NCBI GenBank assembly: GCA_002432095.1
Contig: DJFQ01000129.1
Location: forward strand, 7,456-13,158
Length of the DNA stretch: 5,703 nt
From: Marinagarivorans sp. UBA5868
GTDB taxonomy: Bacteria > Pseudomonadota > Gammaproteobacteria > Pseudomonadales > Cellvibrionaceae
Direction: 5' to 3'
Made by a program: the position numbers and the translations under genes. The notes beneath the pieces are model-generated. The model had not been told where the DNA came from. It saw only the letters and a program-made list of their open reading frames with translations, and made no database searches. Shown one piece after another: positions 1 through 5,703 of the stretch. The first letter of the stretch is position 1; each line of letters opens with the position of its first letter.

Positions 1-8
1 TTTTTTTC

Positions 9-1161
9 ATGCTTATTATTGTTGTGCTTCTGGCTCTTCTATTGGTTCTTGGCGTCGTTTACGTGAGTTATCGCGTACTCAGTTCTACCGATAGCAAAAA
101 TCTTGAGTCCGCAATAGACGTCGAAGTCGAAAAAAGCATGAAAACTGGTTTGTATCCGGGCATTGTCGTTGGTGTCTGCAAAGAAGGCCGGACGCTTATT
201 AAAGGCTATAGGCGCATCGATAAAGAGCGTGATCAATGCCCTGATGCCAGCACGGTATTTCAGATAGGGTCAATCAGTAAAGTGCTGACCGCGTTACTGC
301 TCCAGCGGCTCTGCGATGAAGGTGTGGTGTCTATGGATGCTACGCTGGGCGAGCTTCTTGGTGGGTCGATAACACTTTCGCCGTCTGTTCGGAATGTTAC
401 GCTACGACAGCTTGCCACTCATACGTCAGGATTTCCTCGCATCCCTAAACCAATCGGCGAGAAAATTACTGAGGCGGCAGGCACTGATGACCCGATGCTC
501 AACCCTTACGGTTACCTGGATCGCCAGGATGTTTTTAATTATCTTGGCGGCGCAGAGGGAAAACGCAAAGCGGGGCTATTTGAGTATTCCAATTATGGTG
601 TGGGTTTACTGGCACACGTTCTTGAAGTCGTGACCGGTGAAGATTATGAATGCTTGGTTAGGGAAAAGGTGTTACTTCCGCTAGGCATGCATCACACTGC
701 CATTAAGCTCACCTCGGATATGGAATTGAAACTGGCTAAGGGGTATAACCCAAGGCTTGCCGACGCTGTTGTGGACATTTGGCGCATTGGGCGGAGCCGG
801 TGCCTATAACTCCACCGCAAATGATTTGATGACATTTATTCAAGCCAGTTTGGCAGAAAGTGGGATGGCCTCAGAGCTCTTGTTGAAGATGAGCCGGCGG
901 CAGAATAAAGGGCATACCGGTATTGGATGGATTCGAGCCTCATTTCTCGACCGATGTTTTGGCGGTCGGCGAGCGGTTTGGCATAACGGAATGGTCGGTG
1001 GTTATGCCTCATATATTGCAATCGATAGAAATGCACGTACAGGTGTCGTGGTTCTGACGAATCAAGCAAGCCCTACGGAAATGCTGGGGATGATGCTAAT
1101 GCGTCAGGCTCGGACTCAATTGTGGTCGCCGAGTGCGTTTCTTACTCATAATTCCGGGTAA
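9..1161 (+). pseudogene. Serine hydrolase, class C beta-lactamase/PBP family, frameshifted
   Basis: A serine beta-lactamase-like hydrolase (beta-lactamase class C, esterase and D-aminopeptidase superfamily), read in two frames. The first part (9-809) starts with a hydrophobic segment at residues 2-19, probably a signal anchor placing the enzyme in the periplasm. It then shows the nucleophile motif SxxK (S88-I-S-K91), a THTSGFPR block at 138-144 and YxN (Y193-S-N195). The third motif, HxG (His-Asn-Gly, codons from 982), lies in the other frame, after the family block FGALGGAGAYNSTANDL. Ignoring one C of the CCC run at 749-751 turns GYN-PRLAD into GYN-QGLPTLLWTFGALGGAG, which fits the family, and gives one 383-residue protein. 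As read, the product would end in 19 foreign residues without the HxG motif and is probably inactive. A sequencing error is possible. The frame is open to the left edge, so the true start could lie further upstream. The substrate cannot be told. Confidence 0.85.
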
Positions 1162-1171
1162 AATAGCATTC

Positions 1172-1188
1172 CGCTTTGCTTGAAAGCG
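1172..1188 (+). repeat. Small inverted repeat after the hydrolase
   Basis: CGCTTT (1172-1177) and AAAGCG (1183-1188) form a 6-bp stem around a GCTTG loop, 10 bases after the hydrolase stop. An AT-rich tract without a clean T run follows, so this is at best a weak terminator. It could equally be a binding site for a sugar-responsive regulator of the GH43 gene, since TGAAAGCG resembles half of a LacI-family operator. Neither role is proven by the sequence. Confidence 0.35.
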
Positions 1189-1227
1189 CATTTAGAATTT
1201 TAAGAAAATTTGAATTTTTAGAAATAA

Positions 1228-1233
1228 TGAGGG
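1228..1233 (+). promoter_or_regulatory. Ribosome binding site of the GH43 gene
   Basis: TGAGGG ends four bases before the ATG at 1238. It supports this start, which also gives a complete lipoprotein signal. The 76-base gap upstream is very AT-rich (1190-1225) and probably holds the promoter. TTGAAA at 1180-1185 could serve as a -35 box, but no convincing -10 box stands at the right distance. Confidence 0.6.
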
Positions 1234-1237
1234 AAAA

Positions 1238-2380
1238 ATGATTAATCCGAAAAAAATTATGCCAATCGTATTGGCATCAGTGGCAATAGCTGTCGTTACC
1301 GCTTGCGGCACAAAGGTCCGACAAGCCGGCAGTAATGTGACAGATCCACACGACTCCCCCACCACTTTCGACAATCCCATTATTAAATACGACACCCAAG
1401 ATCCAACAAATCAGGTTGGCGATATTATTTATACGGCGGATCCTGCAGCCATGGTTATGGATGACACCGTTTACCTGTATACAACTCACGACGAGCAATC
1501 CGTGGGTGCGGATGATTATCGTATGTACGATTACCGCTTATGGACGAGCACGGATATGCTCAATTGGAAAAACAAAGGCACAGTTCTGCGATACTCGGAT
1601 TTTGATTGGGCTCGAGGCAATGAGACAACGGGCAACGCTTACGCCCACCATGTCATCCACCGGAAAGACGAAACCGGAAAATCACTTTATTATTTCTATG
1701 CAACGGTGGAAGGCGGCCAGACAGACGACGAGTTTGGTTTTGCTATTGGAGTTGCGGTGTCAGAAAGTCCCGAAGGGCCTTTTACTGATCCACGCGGAAT
1801 GCCGATGATTCTGCTGGAGGATACGGCGGCGTACAAGGAGCATTCATGGCGAAATATCGATCCGGCGGTATTTATTGACGATGATGGCCGCGCCTATCTT
1901 TACTGGGGCAATAAGCAATTGTGGTGGGTGGAGCTTGAGAGCGATTTAATTCACTTAAAAGGCGAAAGCTACACGGTGGATGAAAATGGAAAAATGCAAA
2001 ACCGTGACACTAGCAATGTCAAAATAAATGCGGTTGATACATTGCCGAACTTTGAAGAAGCCCCTTACGTTTCAAAACATAATGACGTGTACTATTTGGT
2101 GTACGCGGCAGGCTTTCCGGAAAGCATCGCCTACGCGACCAGTAAATCCGCAACGGGTCCTTGGCAATATCAAGGGATTATTATGGATCCCCTGCCTGGC
2201 ACCACCACCATCCACCCTGCAATGTTCGATTTTAAAGGCGAAACGTACTTGGCATACCACAATGCCGGCTTGCCTGGTGGTGGAAGTTATCGAAGGTCGG
2301 TTTGTGTGGATCGTGTTTATTTTAATGAAGATGGGACCATTAAACCGATTGTGATGACCAGTAAAGATAGCAGTGAATAA
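1238..2380 (+). CDS. GH43 family glycoside hydrolase, lipoprotein
   Basis: A 380-residue five-bladed beta-propeller hydrolase of family GH43. These enzymes remove arabinofuranosyl or xylosyl units from arabinoxylan and xylo-oligosaccharides by an inverting mechanism. Residues 1-23 are a lipoprotein signal: KK, a hydrophobic core, then the lipobox VTAC with Cys23. Gly follows the Cys, so transport to the outer membrane is likely. The three catalytic acids can be placed: Asp68 (ADPAAMV, general base), Asp208 (NIDPAVFIDDDG, pKa modulator) and Glu274 (FEEAPYV, general acid). His326 (TTIHPAMFDFKG) and the closing blocks AYHNAGLPGGGSYRRSVCVDR and YFNEDGTIKPI are also typical. There is no carbohydrate-binding module; the protein stops just after the propeller. 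Overall style is nearest the GH43 group often fused to CBM6, but exact specificity (alpha-L-arabinofuranosidase or beta-xylosidase) cannot be read off. No transporter or other xylan gene lies beside it in this window. Confidence 0.9.
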   Translation: MINPKKIMPIVLASVAIAVVTACGTKVRQAGSNVTDPHDSPTTFDNPIIKYDTQDPTNQVGDIIYTADPAAMVMDDTVYLYTTHDEQSVGADDYRMYDYRLWTSTDMLNWKNKGTVLRYSDFDWARGNETTGNAYAHHVIHRKDETGKSLYYFYATVEGGQTDDEFGFAIGVAVSESPEGPFTDPRGMPMILLEDTAAYKEHSWRNIDPAVFIDDDGRAYLYWGNKQLWWVELESDLIHLKGESYTVDENGKMQNRDTSNVKINAVDTLPNFEEAPYVSKHNDVYYLVYAAGFPESIAYATSKSATGPWQYQGIIMDPLPGTTTIHPAMFDFKGETYLAYHNAGLPGGGSYRRSVCVDRVYFNEDGTIKPIVMTSKDSSE

Positions 2381-2384
2381 AAAC

Positions 2385-2413
2385 TAGGTGGACGGCACCT
2401 GCTACCTCACCTA
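2385..2413 (+). repeat. Inverted repeat between the GH43 gene and ilvD
   Basis: TAGGTG (2385-2390) is repeated inverted as CACCTA (2408-2413). The same left arm can instead pair with the nearer CACCT (2396-2400) in a 5-bp stem with a GACGG loop. No T run follows, so it is not a classical intrinsic terminator. It starts four bases after the GH43 stop and sits in the leader of ilvD. Function unknown. Confidence 0.4.
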
Positions 2414-2455
2414 ATCCGAAAACCCGCAGCCATTTAACCGGTGCTTTACTCACAA

Positions 2456-2460
2456 AAGGA
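2456..2460 (+). promoter_or_regulatory. Ribosome binding site deciding the ilvD start
   Basis: AAGGA lies seven bases before the ATG at 2468. It selects that codon over the in-frame GTG at 2441, which would put this site inside the coding region and add nine residues (MLYSQKEKL) that I do not recognise as part of the family. Confidence 0.75.
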
Positions 2461-2467
2461 AAAACTC

Positions 2468-4141
2468 ATGTCCCACGAGAAACGCCGCTACTCCAGCCAA
2501 GTGGTGGATGGCATTACCAAAGCGCCGGGCCGAGCCATGTTGCGGGCCACCGGTTTTACCGACGAAGACTTCACCAAACCTCAAGTGGGAATTGCGTCCA
2601 CTTGGAGCAACCTCACGCCCTGCAATATGCACATCAACCGCTTGGCGGAAGAGGCTGGTTACGGCGCCGATGAGGCGGGTGGCAAGAGCGTGATTTTTAA
2701 CACCATTACCGTCTCCGACGGCATCGCCAATGGCACCGAGGGCATGAAATATTCGCTGGTATCGCGGGAGGTGATTGCCGACTCTATTGAAACGGTTGCC
2801 GGGTGCGAGGGGTTTGATGGACTGGTTGCCATAGGCGGCTGCGATAAAAATATGCCCGGCTGCATTATGGGCTTGGCGCGTTTGAACCGGCCGTCCGTAT
2901 TTGTTTACGGTGGCACCATCAAGCCTGGTGCCAATCACACCGATATCATTTCGGTATTTGAGGCGGTGGGTGCTCATGCTAAAGGGGATCTGTCGCTGAT
3001 TGATGTTAAGCAAGTCGAAGAGACGGCTATTCCCGGCGCGGGATCTTGCGGTGGTATGTACACCGCCAACACCATGGCCTCGGCGATTGAAGCCATGGGC
3101 ATGAGCCTGCCGGGCAGCTCTGCGCAGAACGCCGAGTCCGACGATAAACTTGCCGATTGCCGGGCCGCTGGCGCCGCGGTTTTAAATCTACTGGAGCGCG
3201 GAATTAAGCCGCGCGACATTATGACTCGGCAGGCATTTGAAAATGCCATCACCGTGGTCATTGCCTTGGGTGGGTCCACCAATGCGGTGCTGCATTTATT
3301 GGCCATGGCACACACGGTGGATGTGACTTTGACGCTGGAGGATTTTACTCGCATCGGCCAAAAGGTGCCGGTATTGGCGGATGTGCGTCCCAGTGGGCAT
3401 TACATGATGAGTGAATTAGTCGCTATTGGCGGCATTCAGCCACTCATGAAAATTCTGCTGGATGCGGGCTTATTGCATGGCGATTGCCTTACCGTGACAG
3501 GCACTACCATGGCGGAAAACCTTAAGAGCGTGGCTCCCTATCCCGAGCACCAAAATATTATCCGCGCTTTGGATAACCCGATAAAACAAGACAGTCATTT
3601 GCGCGTGCTATACGGCAACTTGGCACCCATGGGTGCGGTGGCCAAAATCACCGGTAAAGAAGGCACGCATTTTACCGGCACCGCACGGGTGTTTCATTCC
3701 GAAGAAGAGGCACTGGCAAGCATTTTAGACGGCACAGTGGTGGCCGGAGAGGTGTTGGTTATTCGCTACGAAGGCCCCAAAGGCGGGCCGGGCATGCGCG
3801 AAATGCTCAGCCCCACTTCCGCCATTATGGGTAAAGGCCTGGGCGACTCCGTTGCCTTAATTACCGATGGACGCTTTTCCGGTGGCAGCCACGGTTTTCT
3901 GGTAGGACACGTTACTCCAGAAGCGGCCGAAGGCGGGCCGATCGCTTTGCTGAAAGACGGCGATACCATCACCATTGATGCTGTAAATAACACGTTATCT
4001 GTAGAGCTGAGCGATGCAGACTTGGCCCATCGGCGAGCCCAATGGCAAGCCCCTCAACCCAAATATACTCGTGGCGTGTTAGCCAAATACGCTAAAACGG
4101 TAAGCTCCGCCTCAAAGGGCGCAGTAACGGATTGGGATTAA
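2468..4141 (+). CDS. ilvD: Dihydroxy-acid dehydratase
   Basis: Dihydroxy-acid dehydratase, 557 residues, a cytoplasmic Fe-S enzyme. It dehydrates 2,3-dihydroxyisovalerate and 2,3-dihydroxy-3-methylvalerate to the 2-keto acids that lead to valine, leucine and isoleucine. The cluster cysteines of the family are present: Cys52 (TPCNMH), Cys125 ([10 protein letters not shown]) and Cys194 ([12 protein letters not shown]). Asp84, Asp126 and Glu445 match the Mg2+ ligands, Lys127 the lysine that is carbamylated in relatives, and Ser471 ([10 protein letters not shown]) the catalytic serine. [14 protein letters not shown] at 268-281 is another family block. The length and the [15 protein letters not shown] opening fit the shorter clade rather than the roughly 616-residue E. 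coli type; characterised short-clade members carry an oxygen-tolerant [2Fe-2S] cluster, so the same is inferred here. The gene is intact and more GC-rich than the GH43 gene upstream. No other ilv gene lies in the window and no leader peptide rich in Ile, Val or Leu is visible, so its regulation is unclear. Confidence 0.97.
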   Translation: MSHEKRRYSSQVVDGITKAPGRAMLRATGFTDEDFTKPQVGIASTWSNLTPCNMHINRLAEEAGYGADEAGGKSVIFNTITVSDGIANGTEGMKYSLVSREVIADSIETVAGCEGFDGLVAIGGCDKNMPGCIMGLARLNRPSVFVYGGTIKPGANHTDIISVFEAVGAHAKGDLSLIDVKQVEETAIPGAGSCGGMYTANTMASAIEAMGMSLPGSSAQNAESDDKLADCRAAGAAVLNLLERGIKPRDIMTRQAFENAITVVIALGGSTNAVLHLLAMAHTVDVTLTLEDFTRIGQKVPVLADVRPSGHYMMSELVAIGGIQPLMKILLDAGLLHGDCLTVTGTTMAENLKSVAPYPEHQNIIRALDNPIKQDSHLRVLYGNLAPMGAVAKITGKEGTHFTGTARVFHSEEEALASILDGTVVAGEVLVIRYEGPKGGPGMREMLSPTSAIMGKGLGDSVALITDGRFSGGSHGFLVGHVTPEAAEGGPIALLKDGDTITIDAVNNTLSVELSDADLAHRRAQWQAPQPKYTRGVLAKYAKTVSSASKGAVTDWD

Positions 4142-4151
4142 TCCTAAGGAT
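4135..4151 (+). repeat. Overlapping palindromes across the ilvD stop
   Basis: GGATTAATCC (4135-4144) is a perfect palindrome containing the TAA stop. It overlaps a second palindrome, ATCCT-A-AGGAT (4141-4151). The middle ATCC can therefore pair either leftwards or rightwards. The arms are short and no T run follows, so a terminator role is doubtful. Confidence 0.35.
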
Positions 4152-4189
4152 CGGATCTGCAACATGCGTTGATGATTGTGTGACATAGA

Positions 4190-4297
4190 ATGAACATCCG
4201 AGAAATTTCCGCGAAAGAAACTCTTGCACTAAGACATGAAATTCAGTCCCCGTTGCCATTCCTTTATGTGGGGAACTCTATGGCAAGGTCGGATTAG
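4190..4297 (+). pseudogene. Remnant of a GNAT acetyltransferase gene
   Basis: A 35-codon frame opening MNIREISAKETLALRHEI and stopping at TAG 4295-4297. The opening matches the usual N-terminus of a family of small (about 150-residue) GNAT N-acetyltransferases, with the pattern IRxISAxETLxLRHEVLxP. After HEIQSP the resemblance stops, and the acetyl-CoA-binding core is absent. In another frame just downstream (4276-4299) the peptide LYGKVGLG resembles the C-terminal FYEKFGL block of the same family. The locus may therefore be a GNAT gene that lost most of its middle, though that second match is short. No good ribosome site precedes the ATG. The resemblance is from memory of the family, not a search. 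An intact but different GNAT gene lies 0.6 kb downstream. Confidence 0.55.
4253..4286 (+). repeat. TTGCCAT/ATGGCAA inverted repeat
   Basis: A 7-bp perfect inverted pair, TTGCCAT (4253-4259) and ATGGCAA (4280-4286), with 20 bases between. It begins where the GNAT remnant loses its resemblance to the family, so it may mark a rearrangement joint. Chance is also possible at this length. Confidence 0.3.
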
Positions 4298-4304
4298 GCT
4301 AATC
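4292..4304 (+). promoter_or_regulatory. Perfect palindrome upstream of the DinB gene
   Basis: GATTAG-G-CTAATC is a perfect 6-bp dyad around one central base, ending 18 bases before the DinB-family start codon. Position and symmetry would suit a repressor operator or a short hairpin over the leader. No regulator that would bind it is visible in the window. Confidence 0.35.
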
Positions 4305-4322
4305 ATACACAGGGTTTTACAC

Positions 4323-4835
4323 ATGCTCGCAAAACAAGCAAACGATATGGCGTCTTATAACCGCTTGATGAACGAAAAGTTATATGCCGCATGTACTCAG
4401 TTGTCGGATGAGCAGCGGAAGAGGGATTGCGGGGCTTTTTTTAAGTCGATTCACGGTACGCTCAATCATTTGCTGCTCGCCGATAAAATATGGCTGGGAC
4501 GGTTCGTCGGTCAGCCTTATGCGGCGACGCGTCTGGACGTTGAATTGCACGAGGACTTTGATGCGTTGCGGATGGATCGGGAAGTGGAAGACGCACGGAT
4601 TTTACAGTGGGCGGGCGCGTTAACGAATGATGTGCTGGTGGGAGAGTTGCGTTATAACAGTGTCGTTAATCCGGCGCCGAGAAAATATGAAATGTGGGTA
4701 GCAGTGACACATTTCTTTAATCACCAGACTCACCATCGCGGTCAGGTGACCACGCTGCTGAGTCAAATGGGGGTGGATGTCGGTGTGACGGATTTTCTTA
4801 TGCTTCCGGACGTGGTCGAGCGTAATGCCAACTAA
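4323..4835 (+). CDS. DinB family protein
   Basis: A 170-residue protein of the DinB/YfiT-like four-helix-bundle superfamily of putative metal-dependent enzymes. Some relatives are thiol S-transferases; many have no known reaction, and the founding Bacillus member is DNA-damage-inducible. The metal-binding His triad can be placed: His49 in HGTLNHLLLADKIWLGRF, then His134 and His138 in HFFNHQTHHRGQ. The closing HHRGQVTTLLSQMG helix is also typical, and the length matches the family. I chose ATG 4323 because AGGG (4311-4314) stands eight bases upstream and MLAKQANDMASYNRLMNEKL is a normal family opening. The in-frame ATG at 4236 would add 29 unrelated residues and overlap the GNAT remnant. The cytoplasmic location is inferred from the lack of a signal peptide. 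The substrate is unknown, and nothing seen links it to the SOS response: I found no LexA box just upstream. Confidence 0.9.
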   Translation: MLAKQANDMASYNRLMNEKLYAACTQLSDEQRKRDCGAFFKSIHGTLNHLLLADKIWLGRFVGQPYAATRLDVELHEDFDALRMDREVEDARILQWAGALTNDVLVGELRYNSVVNPAPRKYEMWVAVTHFFNHQTHHRGQVTTLLSQMGVDVGVTDFLMLPDVVERNAN

Positions 4836-4847
4836 TTGAATGCCTTT

Positions 4848-4873
4848 AAATTTTAACGGGCGCATAAAATTTT
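4848..4873 (+). repeat. AT-rich inverted repeat between the DinB and GNAT genes
   Basis: AAATTTT (4848-4854) faces AAAATTT (4866-4872) across AACGGGCGCAT. All pairs are A-T, so a hairpin would be weak, but it lies 13 bases after the DinB-gene stop. The rest of this 76-base gap contains TATAAA (4883-4888) and TTGATA (4872-4877). These could be parts of a promoter for the next gene, but they are not properly spaced to each other. Confidence 0.25.
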
Positions 4874-4911
4874 GATACGACCTATAAAAATCCAATAGTA
4901 GCGAGATTATC

Positions 4912-5403
4912 TTGATTCAAATACTAAAAGCCAATCTCAATATTCCCGAGCATGCAAACGCGTTTATTCGATTATTGGACGAGTATGCGCAGGATCCTAT
5001 GGGCGGTGGTAAACCTTTGTCCGATTACGCGCGAGACAACCTGATTAACGAGCTGGAAAATCGTGCTTCGGTGCATATCATTTTGGCATTTGACAATGAG
5101 TTGCCGGTGGGTCTGCTGACGTGTGTTGAGGGATTCAGTACTTTTGCTTGTCGACCGTTGCTGAATATTCATGACGCGGTTGTTTCTGCTGGTTATCGTG
5201 GTCAAGGCTTGAGTAAAAAAATGCTGGAAGCCGCTGAATCTCTGGCAAAGACCCTGGGGTGTTGCAAGTTGACGTTAGAGGTGTTGGAGGGGAACAAAGT
5301 AGCACATGCGGCATATCAGTCATTTGGTTTTAAGGGTTACGAACTCGACCCGCGGATGGGTAAAGCAATGTTTTTGGAGAAGTGCTTGATATCAAATTCT
5401 TGA
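4912..5403 (+). CDS. GNAT family N-acetyltransferase
   Basis: A 163-residue GCN5-related N-acetyltransferase, probably moving an acetyl group from acetyl-CoA to an amine of a small molecule or protein; the acceptor is unknown. Motif A is visible as AVVSAGYRGQGLSKKMLEAAE (residues 89-109), with the pyrophosphate-binding loop R96-G-Q-G-L-S101. Ser stands where Gly or Ala is usual at the last position. Motif B follows as N128-xx-A-xxx-Y135-xxx-G139-F. The DEYAQDPMGGGKPLS segment near residue 30 is shared by a recognisable subgroup of this family. The start is TTG, chosen because the family opening IQILKANLNIPEHA begins right there and the first ATG (residue 30) would cut into conserved sequence; GCGAG at 4901-4905 is a modest ribosome site. 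It lies 76 bases after the DinB gene and may be co-transcribed with it. Confidence 0.9.
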   Translation: MIQILKANLNIPEHANAFIRLLDEYAQDPMGGGKPLSDYARDNLINELENRASVHIILAFDNELPVGLLTCVEGFSTFACRPLLNIHDAVVSAGYRGQGLSKKMLEAAESLAKTLGCCKLTLEVLEGNKVAHAAYQSFGFKGYELDPRMGKAMFLEKCLISNS

Positions 5404-5428
5404 TCATGTGATGCGAAATAATTCCACA

Positions 5429-5444
5429 GTGCAATCCATTGCAC
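5429..5444 (+). repeat. GTGCAAT/ATTGCAC inverted repeat, possible terminator
   Basis: A perfect 7-bp dyad around CC, 25 bases after the GNAT stop. As RNA it would fold into a 6-bp stem with a UCCA loop. Only TTT follows (5447-5449), so it would be a weak intrinsic terminator. An operator role is the alternative. It separates the GNAT gene from the riboswitch promoter. Confidence 0.4.
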
Positions 5445-5472
5445 AGTTTGCCCCGCGCTCTTGTTCCCGTCG

Positions 5473-5501
5473 TTGACATTTCCCCCCCATCTATTCAATA
5501 T
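5473..5501 (+). promoter_or_regulatory. Sigma-70-type promoter of the riboswitch RNA
   Basis: A consensus TTGACA (5473-5478) is followed after 17 bases by CAATAT (5496-5501). That -10 box is poor overall (3 of 6) but keeps the important A at position 2 and T at position 6. The predicted transcript would begin at about 5508, just where the 5' arm of the riboswitch closing stem starts (5509). This agreement is the best support. A C7 run fills part of the spacer. Confidence 0.6.
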
Positions 5502-5508
5502 CCGCCCC

Positions 5509-5644
5509 GCTTCAGGTGCCCCGCTGTTTTAATGGCCGGGTTTAAATGGGAAGTTTGGTGTAAAACCAACGCTGCCCCCGCAACGGTAAATGGCCCAGGT
5601 TTGTTTTTACGAGCCGCGCCATAAGCCCGATACCAGCCTGCAGC
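5509..5644 (+). promoter_or_regulatory. Cobalamin (B12) riboswitch
   Basis: An adenosylcobalamin-class riboswitch, which lowers expression of the downstream gene when B12 is plentiful. The conserved core is clear: GGGAAG (5548-5553), the TTGGT-GTAAA-ACCAA hairpin (5555-5569), GCTGCCCCCGCAACGGTAA (5571-5589) and a B12 box AAGCCCGATACCAGCC (5623-5638). The ends close: GCTTCAGG (5509-5516) pairs with CCTGCAGC (5637-5644) at seven of eight positions. The B12 box seems one base shorter than the textbook AGTCAGGATACCTGCC form. The controlled gene is outside the window; in gammaproteobacteria it is usually a TonB-dependent B12 receptor (BtuB type), a B12 synthesis or cobalt transport gene, or a B12-independent isoenzyme. 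Confidence 0.93.
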
Positions 5645-5653
5645 ATGTTCGTC

Positions 5654-5675
5654 AATGGAGCGGAGGGCTACCATT
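5654..5675 (+). promoter_or_regulatory. Hairpin after the riboswitch, possible expression platform
   Basis: AATGGAGC (5654-5661) pairs with GCT and CCATT (5667-5675, one A bulged), leaving GGAGG in the loop. GGAGG is a strong Shine-Dalgarno match, and a second GGAG follows at 5678-5681. No U run follows, so control of translation rather than transcription termination is favoured. No start codon is certain before the window ends; TTG at 5690 is the only one well spaced from the second site. Confidence 0.35.
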
Positions 5676-5703
5676 CCGGAGTGATTGTCTTGTTTGCGCG
5701 GTT

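Noticed and set aside
757..1161. Separate gene of 134 codons starting at TTG 757
   Set aside because: It lacks a ribosome site and encodes the second half of the serine hydrolase, starting in the middle of a family block.
2450..3013. 187-codon open frame on the minus strand across the start of ilvD
   Set aside because: It is a shadow of the conserved ilvD frame. The protein has no recognisable motif and there is no ribosome site.
2974..3354. 126-codon open frame on the minus strand inside ilvD
   Set aside because: It lies opposite invariant IlvD motifs. Its Ser- and Ala-rich, low-information protein is typical of antisense shadow frames.
4236..4322. Upstream ATG that would extend the DinB protein to 199 residues
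   Set aside because: The added residues match nothing in the family and overlap the GNAT remnant, while ATG 4323 has its own ribosome site.
4142..4911. Integron cassettes: a GNAT remnant, a DinB gene and a GNAT gene are typical cassette cargo
   Set aside because: No attC-like pair of core sites (GTTRRRY with its inverse partner) was found after either the DinB or the GNAT gene, and no integrase is present.
5439..5624. 61-codon open frame on the plus strand
   Set aside because: It runs through the promoter and the conserved riboswitch core, so it is not coding.
1..5703. CRISPR array, tRNA, rRNA or insertion sequence
   Set aside because: No regularly spaced repeats, tRNA-like cloverleaf with a CCA end, rRNA-like stretch or transposase motif was seen on either strand by eye.

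Overview
The window looks like chromosomal DNA of a Gram-negative, probably gammaproteobacterial organism. The supporting signs are a lipoprotein-type signal on a plant-polysaccharide hydrolase, a short-clade dihydroxy-acid dehydratase, and a proteobacterial-style cobalamin riboswitch. A polysaccharide degrader of the Cellvibrio/Teredinibacter kind would fit, but this is inference from gene content and remembered protein style, not from a search. All recognisable features read on the + strand.

Layout. (1) 9-1161: a membrane-anchored serine hydrolase of the class C beta-lactamase/penicillin-binding-protein family, broken by a one-base frameshift at a CCC run near 749-751. (2) 1238-2380: a GH43 glycoside hydrolase lipoprotein with its three catalytic acids in place, probably acting on arabinoxylan or xylo-oligosaccharides. 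(3) 2468-4141: ilvD, an intact 557-residue dihydroxy-acid dehydratase with its Fe-S cysteines, the common third step of valine, leucine and isoleucine synthesis. (4) 4142-4322: a spacer holding the decayed front end of a GNAT acetyltransferase gene and a perfect GATTAG/CTAATC palindrome. (5) 4323-4835: a DinB-family putative metalloenzyme with its His triad. (6) 4912-5403: an intact GNAT acetyltransferase with a TTG start. (7) 5404-5703: a non-coding stretch with a 7-bp inverted repeat, a TTGACA-type promoter and a clear cobalamin riboswitch at about 5509-5644. The riboswitch must control a gene starting at or beyond the right edge.

The genes do not form one pathway. Gaps of 60-180 bases separate them, and several gaps contain small inverted repeats, so they look like independent or loosely linked units: carbohydrate use, branched-chain amino acid synthesis, two small accessory enzymes, and a B12-controlled transcription unit. 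I found no undescribed multi-gene system. The points most worth checking are the frameshifted hydrolase, the GNAT remnant in front of the DinB gene, and the riboswitch with its short B12 box and possible ribosome-site hairpin.
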